Below, piece by piece: positions 9,044 to 19,779 of a DNA stretch of 64,000 nt. The position numbers were made by a program, and so were the translations under genes. Origin of the DNA: Halomonas denitrificans (GTDB lineage Bacteria > Pseudomonadota > Gammaproteobacteria > Pseudomonadales > Halomonadaceae); contig NZ_PYVX01000003.1 of NCBI RefSeq assembly GCF_003056305.1, positions 62,001 to 126,000 of the forward strand. The letters run 5' to 3'. How positions within the stretch are numbered: position 1 is the first letter of the stretch; each line of letters opens with the position of its first letter. The notes under the pieces were generated by a model, which was given only the letters and a program-made list of their open reading frames with translations, was not told the origin of the DNA and made no database searches.

Positions 9044-9076
9044 ACGCTCCACACACCACAACGACAGGAGAAGATC

Positions 9077-9853
9077 ATGACATTCCCCCTGAAGCGCACC
9101 TTTGCTGCCGCCGCCCTGCTGGGCCTCGCCGCCACCGCCCAGGCCAACGAGCCCCTCAAGGTGGGCATCTCCGGCGAGCCCTACCCGCCCTTCACCTTCA
9201 AGGCCGCCAGCGGTGACTGGACCGGCTTCGAGGTGGACCTCGCCCTCGCCCTCTGCGACGCCATGGGCCGCGAGTGCGAGATCACGCCCACCGGCTGGAG
9301 CGGCATCATCGCCTCGCTCAACGCCGAGCGCATCGACATGATCATGAACTCCATGTCGATCACCGCGAAGCGCCAGCGTGTCATCGACTTCACCCGCCCC
9401 TACTACTTCACGCCCGGCGCCTACGTGGCCGCCGACGACCGCGAGATGAGCGGCCCCGAGGACCTCGACGGCCTGGTGCTGGGCGTCCAGGCCGCCACCA
9501 CCAACGCCACCTACGCCCGCCGCGCGCTGCGCGACAGCGGCGTGGACATTCGCATCTACAACCAGGCCGAACAGGTCAACAACGACCTGCTCTCCGGGCG
9601 CCTGGACGCGATCCTCGCCGACGAGATCGCCATGGTGCAGTTCCTCGAGCGCGACGAGGCCGAGGGCTTCGAGATCAAGGCCACCGCGCCGCGACACGAG
9701 GCCTACGGCGAGGGGGTCGGCATCGGCCTGCGCCAGGCGGACGACGCGCTCGAGGCCGACCTCAATGCGGCCATCGCCGCGGTGATCGAGGACGGCACCT
9801 GCGCCAGCCTCTCCGAGGAGTACCTGGGCACCGACGTCTGCGTCTACGACTGA
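9077..9853 (+). CDS. Amino-acid ABC transporter periplasmic substrate-binding protein (SBP_bac_3)
   Basis: A 258-residue type 2 periplasmic binding protein with a signal peptide cut after AQA (about residue 23). The hallmark beginning PLKVGISGEPYPPF follows, then GWTGFEVDLALAL-type and MSITAKRQRVIDFTRPYY motifs of the lysine/arginine/ornithine and octopine binders. An acidic pocket fits a basic amino acid, but ligand choice cannot be fixed by eye. A good AGGAG site (9066-9070) precedes the ATG. It sits between its ATPase and permease genes, and a stable hairpin follows its stop, consistent with higher expression than the membrane parts. Confidence 0.9.
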   Translation: MTFPLKRTFAAAALLGLAATAQANEPLKVGISGEPYPPFTFKAASGDWTGFEVDLALALCDAMGRECEITPTGWSGIIASLNAERIDMIMNSMSITAKRQRVIDFTRPYYFTPGAYVAADDREMSGPEDLDGLVLGVQAATTNATYARRALRDSGVDIRIYNQAEQVNNDLLSGRLDAILADEIAMVQFLERDEAEGFEIKATAPRHEAYGEGVGIGLRQADDALEADLNAAIAAVIEDGTCASLSEEYLGTDVCVYD

Positions 9854-9872
9854 GCCGCGAGCGCCAGTCGCT

Positions 9873-9898
9873 GCCCCGACGCCGGCCGGCGTCGGGGC
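9873..9898 (+). terminator. Intercistronic hairpin after the binding-protein gene
   Basis: A perfect 26-bp palindrome: GCCCCGACGCCGG (9873-9885) pairs with 9886-9898. No T run follows. It lies in the only sizeable gap of the transporter block, between the binding protein and the first permease. It may be a partial terminator or a 3' exonuclease barrier that raises binding-protein mRNA over permease mRNA. Confidence 0.65.
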
Positions 9899-9930
9899 GT
9901 CTCGTCACGTGACCAAGGACACCATCGACC

Positions 9931-10638
9931 ATGACTGCCATGACACCGGAGGGGCTCGGCGACTGGGCCGGCCCCATCCTGGCCGGGGCCCTGACCACGG
10001 TGGAGATCGCCGTGCTGGCCTACGCCATCGGCCTGCTGCTGGGGCTGCTGGGCGCCGGCGCCAAGCTGAGCCCCTGGGCGCCGCTGCGCGCCCTGGCCGG
10101 CGCCTACTCGACGCTGATCCGCGCCGTGCCCGAGCTTCTGCTGATCATCCTGCTCTACTACGCCGGTGCCCAGGCGCTGGACGCCCTGCTGGCCAAGCTC
10201 GGCATGGCCGGCGCGGTGAAGATCACCGGCTTCGCCACCGCCGTCGGGGTGCTGGCCTTCGTCCAGGGCGCCTACATGACCGAGGTCTTCCGCGGCGCCA
10301 TCCTGGCCATCCCTCGCGGCCAGCTGGAGGCCGCCGACGCCTACGGCTTCTCGCGCTGGACCCGCTTCCACCGCATCGTGCTGCCTGCCATGCTGCCCAA
10401 TGCGCTGCCGGGCATGTCCAACCTGTGGCTGATCCTGATCAAGGACACCGCCCTGATCAGCGTGATCGGCTTCAACGAGCTGTTCTTCACCATCCAGCAG
10501 GCCGCCGCCAGCAGCCGCGCCTACTTCCTCTTCTACGCCGCCGCCGGCGTCATCTACCTGCTGATGACCCTCTCCTCCACGGCGCTGTTCGCCCGCCTCG
10601 AGCGCCTGGTGCGCCGCGGCCAACCCACGGAGGCCTGA
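9931..10638 (+). CDS. Amino-acid ABC transporter permease (HisQ/ArtQ type)
   Basis: A 235-residue inner-membrane permease with about five transmembrane helices. It has the EAA loop that contacts the ATPase (EAADAYGFSRWTRFHRIVLPAMLP, residues about 132-155) and the family's RAVPELLLIILLYY segment. The ATG at 9931 follows the hairpin region. It ends 1 bp before the next permease start. It pairs with the gene at 10640 to form the heterodimeric channel for the binding protein at 9077. Confidence 0.9.
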   Translation: MTAMTPEGLGDWAGPILAGALTTVEIAVLAYAIGLLLGLLGAGAKLSPWAPLRALAGAYSTLIRAVPELLLIILLYYAGAQALDALLAKLGMAGAVKITGFATAVGVLAFVQGAYMTEVFRGAILAIPRGQLEAADAYGFSRWTRFHRIVLPAMLPNALPGMSNLWLILIKDTALISVIGFNELFFTIQQAAASSRAYFLFYAAAGVIYLLMTLSSTALFARLERLVRRGQPTEA

Positions 10639-10639
10639 G

Positions 10640-11365
10640 ATGGACTTTTCCTGGCTGAGCGACCCCTTCTATCAGGAGTATCTGTGGGAGGGCTTCGTCA
10701 ACACCCTGTGGCTGCTGGCGGTCTCGGCCGTCGGCGGCCTGATCCTCGCCGTGGGCGTGGCCCTGGCCCGCCTGCGCGGCCCCCGGCCGCTGGCCTGGCT
10801 GGCCCTGGCCTTCACCACGGTGATCCGCGGCACCCCGCTGCTGGTGCAGCTGTTCTTCTTCTACTATGGCGTCGGTCGCCTGCTGGAGGGCGTGCCGGGG
10901 ATCCGCGAGAGCGCCTTCTGGCCGCTGCTGCGCGACCCCTTCTTCTTCGGTGCCCTGACCTTCATCCTCAGCGTCGGCGCCTACTCCGGCGAGGTGATCC
11001 GCGGCGCCATGCAGAGCGTGCCTCGGGGCGAGCTGGAGGCTGGCCGCGCCTTCGGGCTCTCCGGCGTCCAGGTGCTGACGCGGCTCTGGCTGCCGCGGGC
11101 CATCCAGCTCTGCCTGCCGACCCTGACCGGCGAGATGATCCTGCTGCTCAAGTCGGTGCCGCTGGTCTCCACCATCGCGCTGATGGACCTGCTGCAGGCG
11201 GCCAACATCATTCGCGACGAGACCTTCCTGGTCTACGAGCCGCTGCTGCTGATCGCCGGCATCTACCTGGCCACCACCATCGTGCTGACCCTCGGGCTGC
11301 GCCTGGTGGAGCTGAACTTCCCCGGCATGCGCCCGACCCGGCGCCGCTGGCTGCCCATTCGCTGA
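10640..11365 (+). CDS. Amino-acid ABC transporter permease (HisM/ArtM type)
   Basis: A 241-residue permease, the second membrane subunit of the importer. It shows the RGTPLLVQLFFFYYG motif, an EAA loop (ELEAGRAFGLSGVQVLTRLWLPRA) and five predicted helices. Spacing of one base from the preceding stop implies translational coupling. With 8249, 9077 and 9931 it gives a full polar amino-acid transporter inside the catabolic operon. Confidence 0.9.
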   Translation: MDFSWLSDPFYQEYLWEGFVNTLWLLAVSAVGGLILAVGVALARLRGPRPLAWLALAFTTVIRGTPLLVQLFFFYYGVGRLLEGVPGIRESAFWPLLRDPFFFGALTFILSVGAYSGEVIRGAMQSVPRGELEAGRAFGLSGVQVLTRLWLPRAIQLCLPTLTGEMILLLKSVPLVSTIALMDLLQAANIIRDETFLVYEPLLLIAGIYLATTIVLTLGLRLVELNFPGMRPTRRRWLPIR

Positions 11366-11380
11366 GCACGACGAGGCCCT

Positions 11381-12826
11381 ATGCACGCCCTGACCGAGCA
11401 ATTCATCGACAACGCCTGGGTGGCGAGCCGGGCCGAGGCCCGCCGCCCGGTGCTCGATCCCTACCACGAGACGGTGATCGCCGAGGTCACCGTCGGCGAC
11501 CCGGCGGACGTCGAGGCGGCCGTGGCCGCCGCCCGCCGCGCCCTGCCCGGCTGGCGCGCCACCCCGGAGCGCCGGCGCGGCGAGTATCTCGACGCCATCG
11601 CCGCGGGGCTCGAGGCGCGCCGCGAGGCGCTGGCCGCGCTCTCGAGCCGCAACAACGGCAAGCCGCTGGCCGAGGCGCATCAGGACCTCGACGACGCCAT
11701 CGCCTGCTACCGCTACTACGCCGACCAGGCCCGCGCGCTGGGCGAGCGCCAGGGCCAGGCCGACGACAGCGGCCTCGATGGCCTCGCGGCCCGGCGCTAC
11801 TGGGATCCCGTCGGCGTGGTGGGCCTGATCACCCCCTGGAACTTCCCGCTGGTCAGCAGCGCCTGGAAGCTTGCCCCGGCGCTGGCCGCCGGCTGCACGG
11901 TGGTCTTCAAGCCCTCTGAGGTCACCCCGCTTCCGGAACGGGCCCTGGCCGAGCTCGTGCTCGAGGCGGGCCTGCCGCCGGGGGTGGTCAACCTGCTGCA
12001 CGGCGACGGCGAGGGCATCGGCGCGCCGCTGAGCCGGCATCCGGGCATCGACAAGCTCTCCTTCACCGGCAGCAACGCGGTGGGCGAGGCGGTGATGCAG
12101 GCCGCCGCCCGCGGGGTGCGGCCGGTCTCCCTGGAGCTCGGCGGCAAGTCGCCGATCCTGGTCACCGAGGACGCCGATCTCACCCAGGCGCGGGACCTGG
12201 TGATGGCCGGCATCTGCTACAACGCCGGCCAGATGTGCTCCGCCACCAGCCGCCTGCTGGTCCACGAGCGCGTCGCGGAGGCCCTGTTCGACGCCATCGA
12301 CGAGGCCATGGGCGCGCTGCGCCTGGGCGATCCTCTGGCGGCCGAGACCGACATGGGCCCCCTGGCGACCGCCGTCCAGCGCGACCGGGTGCACGGCTTT
12401 CTCATCCAGGCCGAGCGGGAGGGGCTCGCAAGCGCCACCCCTGTCCTCGCGCTTCCCGAGCGCGGCTGCTTCGTGGCGCCGCGCCTCTACCGCGACGTGC
12501 CGACCGACAGCCGCCTGTGGCAGGAAGAGATCTTCGGGCCGCTGCTCTGTGCGCGGCGGGTGGCCGACGACGAGGAGGCCATCGCCCTGGCCAACGACAG
12601 CGACTTCGGGCTGGCGGCCACCGTGGTGGCCGGCGACCCGGCGCGCGCCGAGGCGATCGCCCGACGCCTGGAGGCGGGCAACGTCTGGTGCAACTGCGAC
12701 CAGGTGGCGCCGCCCCACGCCAGCTGGGGCGGCATGAAGCGCAGCGGCATCGGCCGCGAGCTCGGCCCGGCCGGGCTCGACGCCTATCTGGAGCCCAAGC
12801 GCATCACCCGCCCGACGGCGGGCTGA
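11381..12826 (+). CDS. NAD(P)-dependent aldehyde dehydrogenase (betaine aldehyde/guanidinobutyraldehyde dehydrogenase-like)
   Basis: A 481-residue ALDH-superfamily enzyme. The catalytic cysteine is C286 (NAGQMCSATS) and the general base is E252 (LELGGKSP). The TPWNFPL cofactor segment and the SFTGS motif (residues 227-231) are intact. It is the last gene of the 1896-12826 unit. In the arginine transaminase route, an ALDH oxidises 4-guanidinobutyraldehyde, the AruI product, to 4-guanidinobutyrate. In a quaternary-amine route it could act on a trimethylamino-aldehyde. It resembles BetB as well as KauB, and sequence alone does not decide between them. Confidence 0.85.
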   Translation: MHALTEQFIDNAWVASRAEARRPVLDPYHETVIAEVTVGDPADVEAAVAAARRALPGWRATPERRRGEYLDAIAAGLEARREALAALSSRNNGKPLAEAHQDLDDAIACYRYYADQARALGERQGQADDSGLDGLAARRYWDPVGVVGLITPWNFPLVSSAWKLAPALAAGCTVVFKPSEVTPLPERALAELVLEAGLPPGVVNLLHGDGEGIGAPLSRHPGIDKLSFTGSNAVGEAVMQAAARGVRPVSLELGGKSPILVTEDADLTQARDLVMAGICYNAGQMCSATSRLLVHERVAEALFDAIDEAMGALRLGDPLAAETDMGPLATAVQRDRVHGFLIQAEREGLASATPVLALPERGCFVAPRLYRDVPTDSRLWQEEIFGPLLCARRVADDEEAIALANDSDFGLAATVVAGDPARAEAIARRLEAGNVWCNCDQVAPPHASWGGMKRSGIGRELGPAGLDAYLEPKRITRPTAG

Positions 12827-12833
12827 CGCCTAC

Positions 12834-12874
12834 CGCGCCTCGCCCGGCCGCCTTTCGGAGACGGGCGAGGCGCG
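12834..12874 (+). terminator. Strong hairpin closing the catabolic operon
   Basis: A perfect 13-bp stem, CGCGCCTCGCCCG (12834-12846) with its complement at 12862-12874, around a 15-nt loop, 7 bp after the ALDH stop. No T run follows, so it may be Rho-assisted or stabilise the 3' end. The rest of the 260-bp gap up to 13086 holds a possible -10 box TATCAT (13047-13052) for the next gene; I see no other feature there. Confidence 0.7.
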
Positions 12875-13086
12875 CTACTGCCCCCCGCTTTTCGTCGCAC
12901 GGCATGCACGAAAAGCACTTGCCCCCGACTCGCTAGGACGCCATCATCGCGCACTCGCGCCTCCCTTGCGGAGCTCGGTGCGAAAGGTCGACCGGGGTGG
13001 CATCGGGTCCGGGCTCGCAGACGCAGTCCATCGACCGATAAGACCCTATCATCGTTGAACATTTCTCGATCTGGATTCGAAACCCC

Positions 13087-14286
<1,200 letters not shown>

Positions 14287-14292
14287 TCGACG

Positions 14293-15447
<1,155 letters not shown>

Positions 15448-15474
15448 CGCCGCCACGGACCTCGACGCCGACGC

Positions 15475-15505
15475 GACGGGCCCCCTCGGGGGCCCGTCGT
15501 CGTTT
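15475..15505 (+). terminator. Terminator after nspC
   Basis: GACGGGCCCC (15475-15484) pairs with GGGGCCCGTC (15489-15498) around a CTCG loop, followed by GTCGTTT. The T tract is short, so some read-through into the aspartokinase gene is possible. Confidence 0.7.
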
Positions 15506-15596
15506 CCTCCCCCCAAGGCGTTCCGCCCCTTTTCTCCCCCGCGACTTTCCCGCATGGTGGCGTCAGAGACGTCATGCCAGCGCGAAAGGAGCCACC

Positions 15597-16892
15597 ATGA
15601 CCCAGGTCTTCAAGTTCGGCGGCGCCTCGGTCCGGGACGCCGAGGCCATCCGCCACCTGGGCGAGCTGCTCGCCCAGTTCCCCGGGCGCCCGCTGATCGT
15701 GGTGGTCTCGGCCATGGGCAAGACCACCAACGCCCTGGAGGCGCTGCTCGCCGCGGCCCGGGGCGATGAGCCGGCCGAGTACCGCGAGCGCCTCGAGGCC
15801 CTGCGCCGCGACCACCTCGCCACCGTCGAGGCGCTCTTTGGGGCCTCGGCGGAGCCGGTGACCCGGAGGGTCGAGGCGCTGATCACCGAGCTCGACCGGC
15901 GCCACCGGGCCCATGCCGGCCGCGAGCGCCCCTTCCACTACGACCAGACGGTCTGCTTCGGCGAGCTGCTCTCCACCACTATCGTCGCCGCCTGGCTCGA
16001 GGAGAGCGGCCGCGCCAGCGAGTGGCGCGATGCCCGGGAGCTGATCGCCACCGACGCCGAATATCAGGCGGCGAACGTGGACTGGTCCGCCACCGCCGAG
16101 CGGGTGCGCGGCCTGGACCTCGACGACGGCCGGATCCGCGTCACCCAGGGCTTCATCGGCGCCACCCCCGAGGGCGATTCGACGACCCTGGGTCGCGAGG
16201 GCTCGGACTACTCCGCGGCGATCCTCGCCCACTGCCTGGGCGCCGAGGGAGTCACGATCTGGAAGGACGTGCCGGGGCTCTTCAACGCCGACCCGCGCCG
16301 CGTCGACAACGCGGTGCAGCTCAAAACGATCTCCTACCACGAGGCGATCGCGCTGGCCTGGCACGGCGCCACGGTGATCCACCCCAAGACCCTGGCTCCC
16401 TTGCAGCAGCGGGCGATCCCGCTGACCGTGCGCTCCTTCCAGGATCTCGAGGCGCCGGGCAGCACCATCGGCGAGGAAGCACGCCATGATGGCGAGGTGC
16501 CCGCCCTCATGCTCTGCGAGGCGCAGACGCTGCTGGAGATCCGCCCACGAGACTTCGCCTTCATGGACGAGGCCCGCCAGCACGACATCCTCGGCCGGCT
16601 GGTGGCGGCCGGGCTGCATGCCGGTCTGATCGATGCCGGGGCCACGCGCCTCTCGCTCTGCCTCGATAGCCATCCCGCCCGCCTGGAACCCTTCGTCCAG
16701 TCGCTGAGTATCGACTATGCGGTGGCGCGCCGGGACGACCTGACCCTGGTCAACGTGCGCCACGGCGACGACGCCCTGCTGCGCGCCCTCGGCGAGGGGC
16801 GCGACTGCCTGGCCGAGCGGCGCAACGCCGATACCGCCCAGCGGCTCTTCCCCAGCGCCCAGTGCCCGGCGACCTGGCACCTGCCCGACTGA
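15597..16892 (+). CDS. Aspartate kinase (monofunctional)
   Basis: A 431-residue aspartokinase that phosphorylates L-aspartate, the first step toward aspartate semialdehyde. The kinase core shows KFGGASV at the start (KFGG nucleotide motif), the FGELLSTTIVAAW and TLGREGSDYSAAI segments, and a C-terminal ACT-type regulatory region (about 300-431). A GAAAGGAG site precedes the ATG at 15597. Its position directly behind the carboxynorspermidine genes, whose enzyme consumes aspartate semialdehyde, suggests a dedicated supply role. In Halomonas, aspartate semialdehyde is also the ectoine precursor, and Ask_Ect-like kinases serve that route; ectABC is not in this window. Confidence 0.88.
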   Translation: MTQVFKFGGASVRDAEAIRHLGELLAQFPGRPLIVVVSAMGKTTNALEALLAAARGDEPAEYRERLEALRRDHLATVEALFGASAEPVTRRVEALITELDRRHRAHAGRERPFHYDQTVCFGELLSTTIVAAWLEESGRASEWRDARELIATDAEYQAANVDWSATAERVRGLDLDDGRIRVTQGFIGATPEGDSTTLGREGSDYSAAILAHCLGAEGVTIWKDVPGLFNADPRRVDNAVQLKTISYHEAIALAWHGATVIHPKTLAPLQQRAIPLTVRSFQDLEAPGSTIGEEARHDGEVPALMLCEAQTLLEIRPRDFAFMDEARQHDILGRLVAAGLHAGLIDAGATRLSLCLDSHPARLEPFVQSLSIDYAVARRDDLTLVNVRHGDDALLRALGEGRDCLAERRNADTAQRLFPSAQCPATWHLPD

Positions 16893-16898
16893 GGCGGC

Positions 16899-17912
16899 TC
16901 AGGCGGCGTCGCGTGCCGCCGCCTGCATGGCCAGGGCGGTGTCCAGCATGCGGTTGGAGAAGCCCCACTCGTTGTCGTACCAGGCCATCACCTTGACCAG
17001 CCGGCCTCTGACCCGGGTGTGGTTGGCGTCGAAGGTCGAGGAGTGGGCGTCATGGTTGAAATCGATGGAGACCAGCGGCTGGGCGTTGACCGCCAGCACC
17101 GGCGAGGCCTCGGCGGCCCGGGCGACGACGGCGTTGATCTCCTCCCGGCTGGTGTCGCGGCTGGGGGTGAAGGTCAGGTCCACCAGCGAGACGTTGATCA
17201 CCGGCACCCGTACCGCCAGGCCATCGAACCGGCCCTTGAGCGCCGGCAGCACCAGCCCCACCGCCGCCGCAGCCCCGGTCTTGGTCGGAATCATCGACTG
17301 GGTCGCGCTGCGCGCCCGGTAGGGGTCCGAGTGGTAGACGTCGGAGAGGTGCTGGTCGTTGGTGTAGGCGTGCACCGTGGTCATCAGGCCGCTCTCGATG
17401 CCCACCGCCTCATGGAGCGCCTGGGCGAGGGGCGCCAGGCAGTTGGTGGTGCAGGAGGCATTGGAGACGACCCGGTGCTCGGCGGTGAGCACGTGCTCAT
17501 TGACGCCATAGACCACGGTGGCGTCGGCATCCGGGCTCGGCGCCGAGATCAGCACGCGTCGCGCGCCGGCGTCGAGGTGCTGGGCGGCGGCCTCGCGATG
17601 GGTAAAGAGCCCCGTGCACTCCATCACCAGATCGACCCCCAGGGCCTTCCACGGCAGGGCCGCGGGGTCCCGCTCGGCGAGGATGGCGAGGCGATCGCCG
17701 TCCACGCTCAGGCTCTCCTCGTCGTGCTCGACGGCGAAGGCGAAGCGGCCATGCACGCTGTCGTGGCGCAGCAGGTGCGCGTTCAGGGCCGGATCGCCAA
17801 GGTCGTTGATGGCGACCACCTGCACCCGGTCGCGATAGCCGTTCTCGTACAGCGCCCGAAGCACGTTGCGGCCGATGCGGCCGAAGCCGTTGATGGCGAT
17901 CTTGAGCGTCAT
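16899..17912 (-). CDS. gap: Type I glyceraldehyde-3-phosphate dehydrogenase
   Basis: A 337-residue GAPDH that oxidises glyceraldehyde-3-phosphate with NAD and phosphate. The Rossmann motif NGFGRIGRN lies at residues 8-16, the catalytic cysteine is C154 (SNASCTTNC) and its partner is H181 (TTVHAYT). It follows the Pseudomonas GapA type, with [10 protein letters not shown] and [12 protein letters not shown] segments, rather than erythrose-4-phosphate dehydrogenase. Its stop lies 6 bp from the convergent aspartokinase stop, with no obvious terminator between. It diverges from mgsA. Confidence 0.93.
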   Translation of the reverse strand: MTLKIAINGFGRIGRNVLRALYENGYRDRVQVVAINDLGDPALNAHLLRHDSVHGRFAFAVEHDEESLSVDGDRLAILAERDPAALPWKALGVDLVMECTGLFTHREAAAQHLDAGARRVLISAPSPDADATVVYGVNEHVLTAEHRVVSNASCTTNCLAPLAQALHEAVGIESGLMTTVHAYTNDQHLSDVYHSDPYRARSATQSMIPTKTGAAAAVGLVLPALKGRFDGLAVRVPVINVSLVDLTFTPSRDTSREEINAVVARAAEASPVLAVNAQPLVSIDFNHDAHSSTFDANHTRVRGRLVKVMAWYDNEWGFSNRMLDTALAMQAAARDAA

Positions 17913-18288
17913 GGCAGGAGTCTCCTCGGTTCGGTGCGTTCGCGGGTCTCGCCCCTGTGGGGTTAGAGCGCCCCGGGGCGTGAAGGTTGTCGCCGACGGG
18001 GCCGACGGCCCTGCCCCGGCGGGTCCTGCCCTACAATGTGGACCAGACGCCCCGAGGCCTCAAGGAATTTTAAGTAATTTTACAACATATCCTGCAGCAC
18101 GTGCTCCGCTGCCCGGGAACCTCGCCTCTCCGAACTGCTTGGCTTTCACGCTCTTATTCGCCCGAGGCGCCGGCATGACGGGAGCGACGAGGCATCGCCA
18201 GCCACGCCGCCGAACGCCCGAAAAAGTAGTAAACTTACCTTAAAGTCGCTATCGTCAGCGAAGGAATCCCCTTCCGAGGAGCATCGAG
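17913..18288. promoter_or_regulatory. 376-bp divergent region between gap and mgsA
   Basis: No gene is evident. Two AT-rich islands stand out in otherwise GC-rich DNA. One is at about 18061-18089, with a repeated AATTTTA motif, and is the likely promoter zone for gap reading left. The other is at about 18219-18244, with GTAGTAAACTTACC, and is likely part of the mgsA promoter. TACAAT (18032-18037) could be a further -10 box. No long palindrome was found. Confidence 0.4.
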
Positions 18289-18762
18289 ATGTCACACCGA
18301 CCGCCGCGCAACGTGACGCGCACCCTGCCGGCCAGCAAGCGCATCGCGCTGGTGGCCCACGACGGCAAGAAGGAGGAGCTGCTCGAGTGGGTGGCCCGCT
18401 GGGAGGCGACCCTGGCGGGGCACGCCCTGGTCGGCACCGGCACCACGGCCGAGCGCATCTCGCGCCAGCTGGGGCTCGCGGTGGAGGGCCTGATGAGTGG
18501 ACCGCTGGGCGGCGACCAGCAGATCGGCGCGCGCATCGCCGAGCAGCGCCTCGACCTGCTGATCTTCTTCTGGGACCCCTTCGCGCCGCAGCCCCACGAC
18601 CCCGACGTCAAGGCGCTACTGCGCCTGGCGGCGCTGTGGAACGTTCCGGTGGCCTGCAACGCGGCGAGCGCCGACTTCATGGTCAGCTCCCCCTGGCTCG
18701 AGCAGGAGTACGCGATGACCATCCCCGATGCCGGGGCCTGGGTGTCGTCGCGCACCGCCTGA
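18289..18762 (+). CDS. mgsA: Methylglyoxal synthase
   Basis: A 157-residue enzyme converting dihydroxyacetone phosphate to methylglyoxal and phosphate, a bypass of lower glycolysis when phosphate is short. The phosphate-binding segment TGTTAERI and the catalytic SGPLGGDQQIG motif, whose aspartate is the base, are clear. DLLIFFWDPF and NVPVACNAASADF follow as in E. coli MgsA. A GAGGAG site lies 5' of the ATG. It is divergent from gap; both enzymes draw on the triose-phosphate pool. Confidence 0.95.
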   Translation: MSHRPPRNVTRTLPASKRIALVAHDGKKEELLEWVARWEATLAGHALVGTGTTAERISRQLGLAVEGLMSGPLGGDQQIGARIAEQRLDLLIFFWDPFAPQPHDPDVKALLRLAALWNVPVACNAASADFMVSSPWLEQEYAMTIPDAGAWVSSRTA

Positions 18763-18787
18763 GCCGCCGGGACAAGGCGCGATGCCC

Positions 18788-19198
18788 TCAGGCCCGCGCC
18801 GCCGCCCGCCGGCCGGCGCGCTGCCCCAGCCAGGCCGCCGCCAGCCACAGCGGCACGCTCGCCAGCACGTAGCCAAGCGACAGCCAGGGATGGCCGGCCT
18901 GCAGCAGCCGCAGCGTCTCGAGGCCGAACAGGGAGAAGGTGGTGAAGCCGCCGCAGAAGCCGGCGACCAGGAAGGGCTGCCAGCGCGCCACCCGGCCATG
19001 GACCCGGTGGGCGGCGAAGGCGGCGAAGGCGGCGATCAGCCAGGAGCCGAGACCATTGATCGCCAGCGTGGCCCAGGGGAAGCGCGGCCCGGCGAGCGCC
19101 ACCCCGACGAGGTAACGCAGCGCCGCCCCCAGGCCGCTGCCGAGCCCCACGGCGGCGTAGGCGCGCCAGGCGATCAAGAGAGCCCTCCCGTGAGCCAT
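18788..19198 (-). CDS. crcB: Fluoride channel protein FluC/CrcB (second of a pair)
   Basis: A 136-residue four-helix membrane protein of the Fluc family that exports fluoride. It has the GGFTTFSLF motif with its channel phenylalanines and the N of the INGLGSW helix. The ATG at 19198-19196 overlaps the preceding crcB gene by 25 bp; a TTG seven codons later (before IAWRAY) is an alternative start. Two adjacent, different crcB genes often encode a heterodimeric channel. The GC-rich C-terminus is arginine/alanine-rich. Confidence 0.85.
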   Translation of the reverse strand: MAHGRALLIAWRAYAAVGLGSGLGAALRYLVGVALAGPRFPWATLAINGLGSWLIAAFAAFAAHRVHGRVARWQPFLVAGFCGGFTTFSLFGLETLRLLQAGHPWLSLGYVLASVPLWLAAAWLGQRAGRRAAARA

Positions 19199-19557
19199 GC
19201 ACCCGCCAGCAGGGCCGCAAAGCCCCCCACCAGGGTCGTGAGGACGTTGGCCACGGCGGCGCCATGCCGCCCCTGCTGGGCGAGGGTCAGGGTCTGCAGG
19301 CTGAAGGAGGAGACGGTGGTGTAGCCACCCAGCAGGCCGATGGCCCCAAGCGACCACGCCGGCCCCGAGGCCGTCGGCCCCAGCGCGCCGGCGAGCCCGC
19401 CCATCAGCAGGGCGCCGCTGAGGTTGACCGCGAGGGTGCCCCAGGGCAGGCCGGCGCCCAGGCGGCGCGCCACGGCGTCGCCCAGCGCCAGGCGCGCCAT
19501 GCCCCCCAGCCCCCCGCCGGCGGCCACCAGCCACAGTTCACTCCACCCCGCCGTCAT
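19174..19557 (-). CDS. crcB: Fluoride channel protein FluC/CrcB (first of a pair)
   Basis: A 127-residue Fluc subunit with four helices, the LPWGTLAVNLSGALLMG segment (asparagine of the pore) and GGYTTVSSFSLQT motif. GGAGGCGAG just before the ATG is a strong ribosome-binding site. It is read leftward and overlaps the second crcB. I looked for a fluoride riboswitch in the 19558-19670 leader and saw none. Confidence 0.9.
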   Translation of the reverse strand: MTAGWSELWLVAAGGGLGGMARLALGDAVARRLGAGLPWGTLAVNLSGALLMGGLAGALGPTASGPAWSLGAIGLLGGYTTVSSFSLQTLTLAQQGRHGAAVANVLTTLVGGFAALLAGAWLTGGLS

Positions 19558-19670
19558 CTCGCCTCCTTCGACCGCGCCTCGACTTCAGCCGCCTCTTCCC
19601 GTCGCGACCGCCGGCATATCAAGACATTATGATACTCTGCTAACCATCACGACGCTGGCCCACCCCACAT

Positions 19671-19697
19671 AAAAAAGGCCACCCATCGAGGGTGGCC
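19671..19697 (-). terminator. Leftward intrinsic terminator with no obvious gene upstream
   Basis: Read on the minus strand, GGCCACCC (19697-19690) pairs with GGGTGGCC (19684-19677) around five bases, then six T's. It would end a leftward transcript entering from 19700-19900, where no protein gene is evident, or insulate the crcB pair. The same A-rich lead-in (ACATAAAAAAGGC) recurs at 19795. Confidence 0.7.
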
Positions 19698-19779
19698 AAG
19701 AGTATCGCATGCTTGCCTTGCAGGGGGCGGCGACCCTTGGCCGCCGCGTTGATGACAATATTGGCAGACAAATCTCATG

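Noticed and set aside
16899..17912. Erythrose-4-phosphate dehydrogenase (epd)
   Set aside because: [10 protein letters not shown] and other segments follow GapA, not Epd; no pdxB or pgk neighbour supports Epd.
19558..19670. Fluoride riboswitch before the crcB pair
   Set aside because: Looked for the conserved pseudoknot sequence pattern on the minus strand; nothing recognisable.
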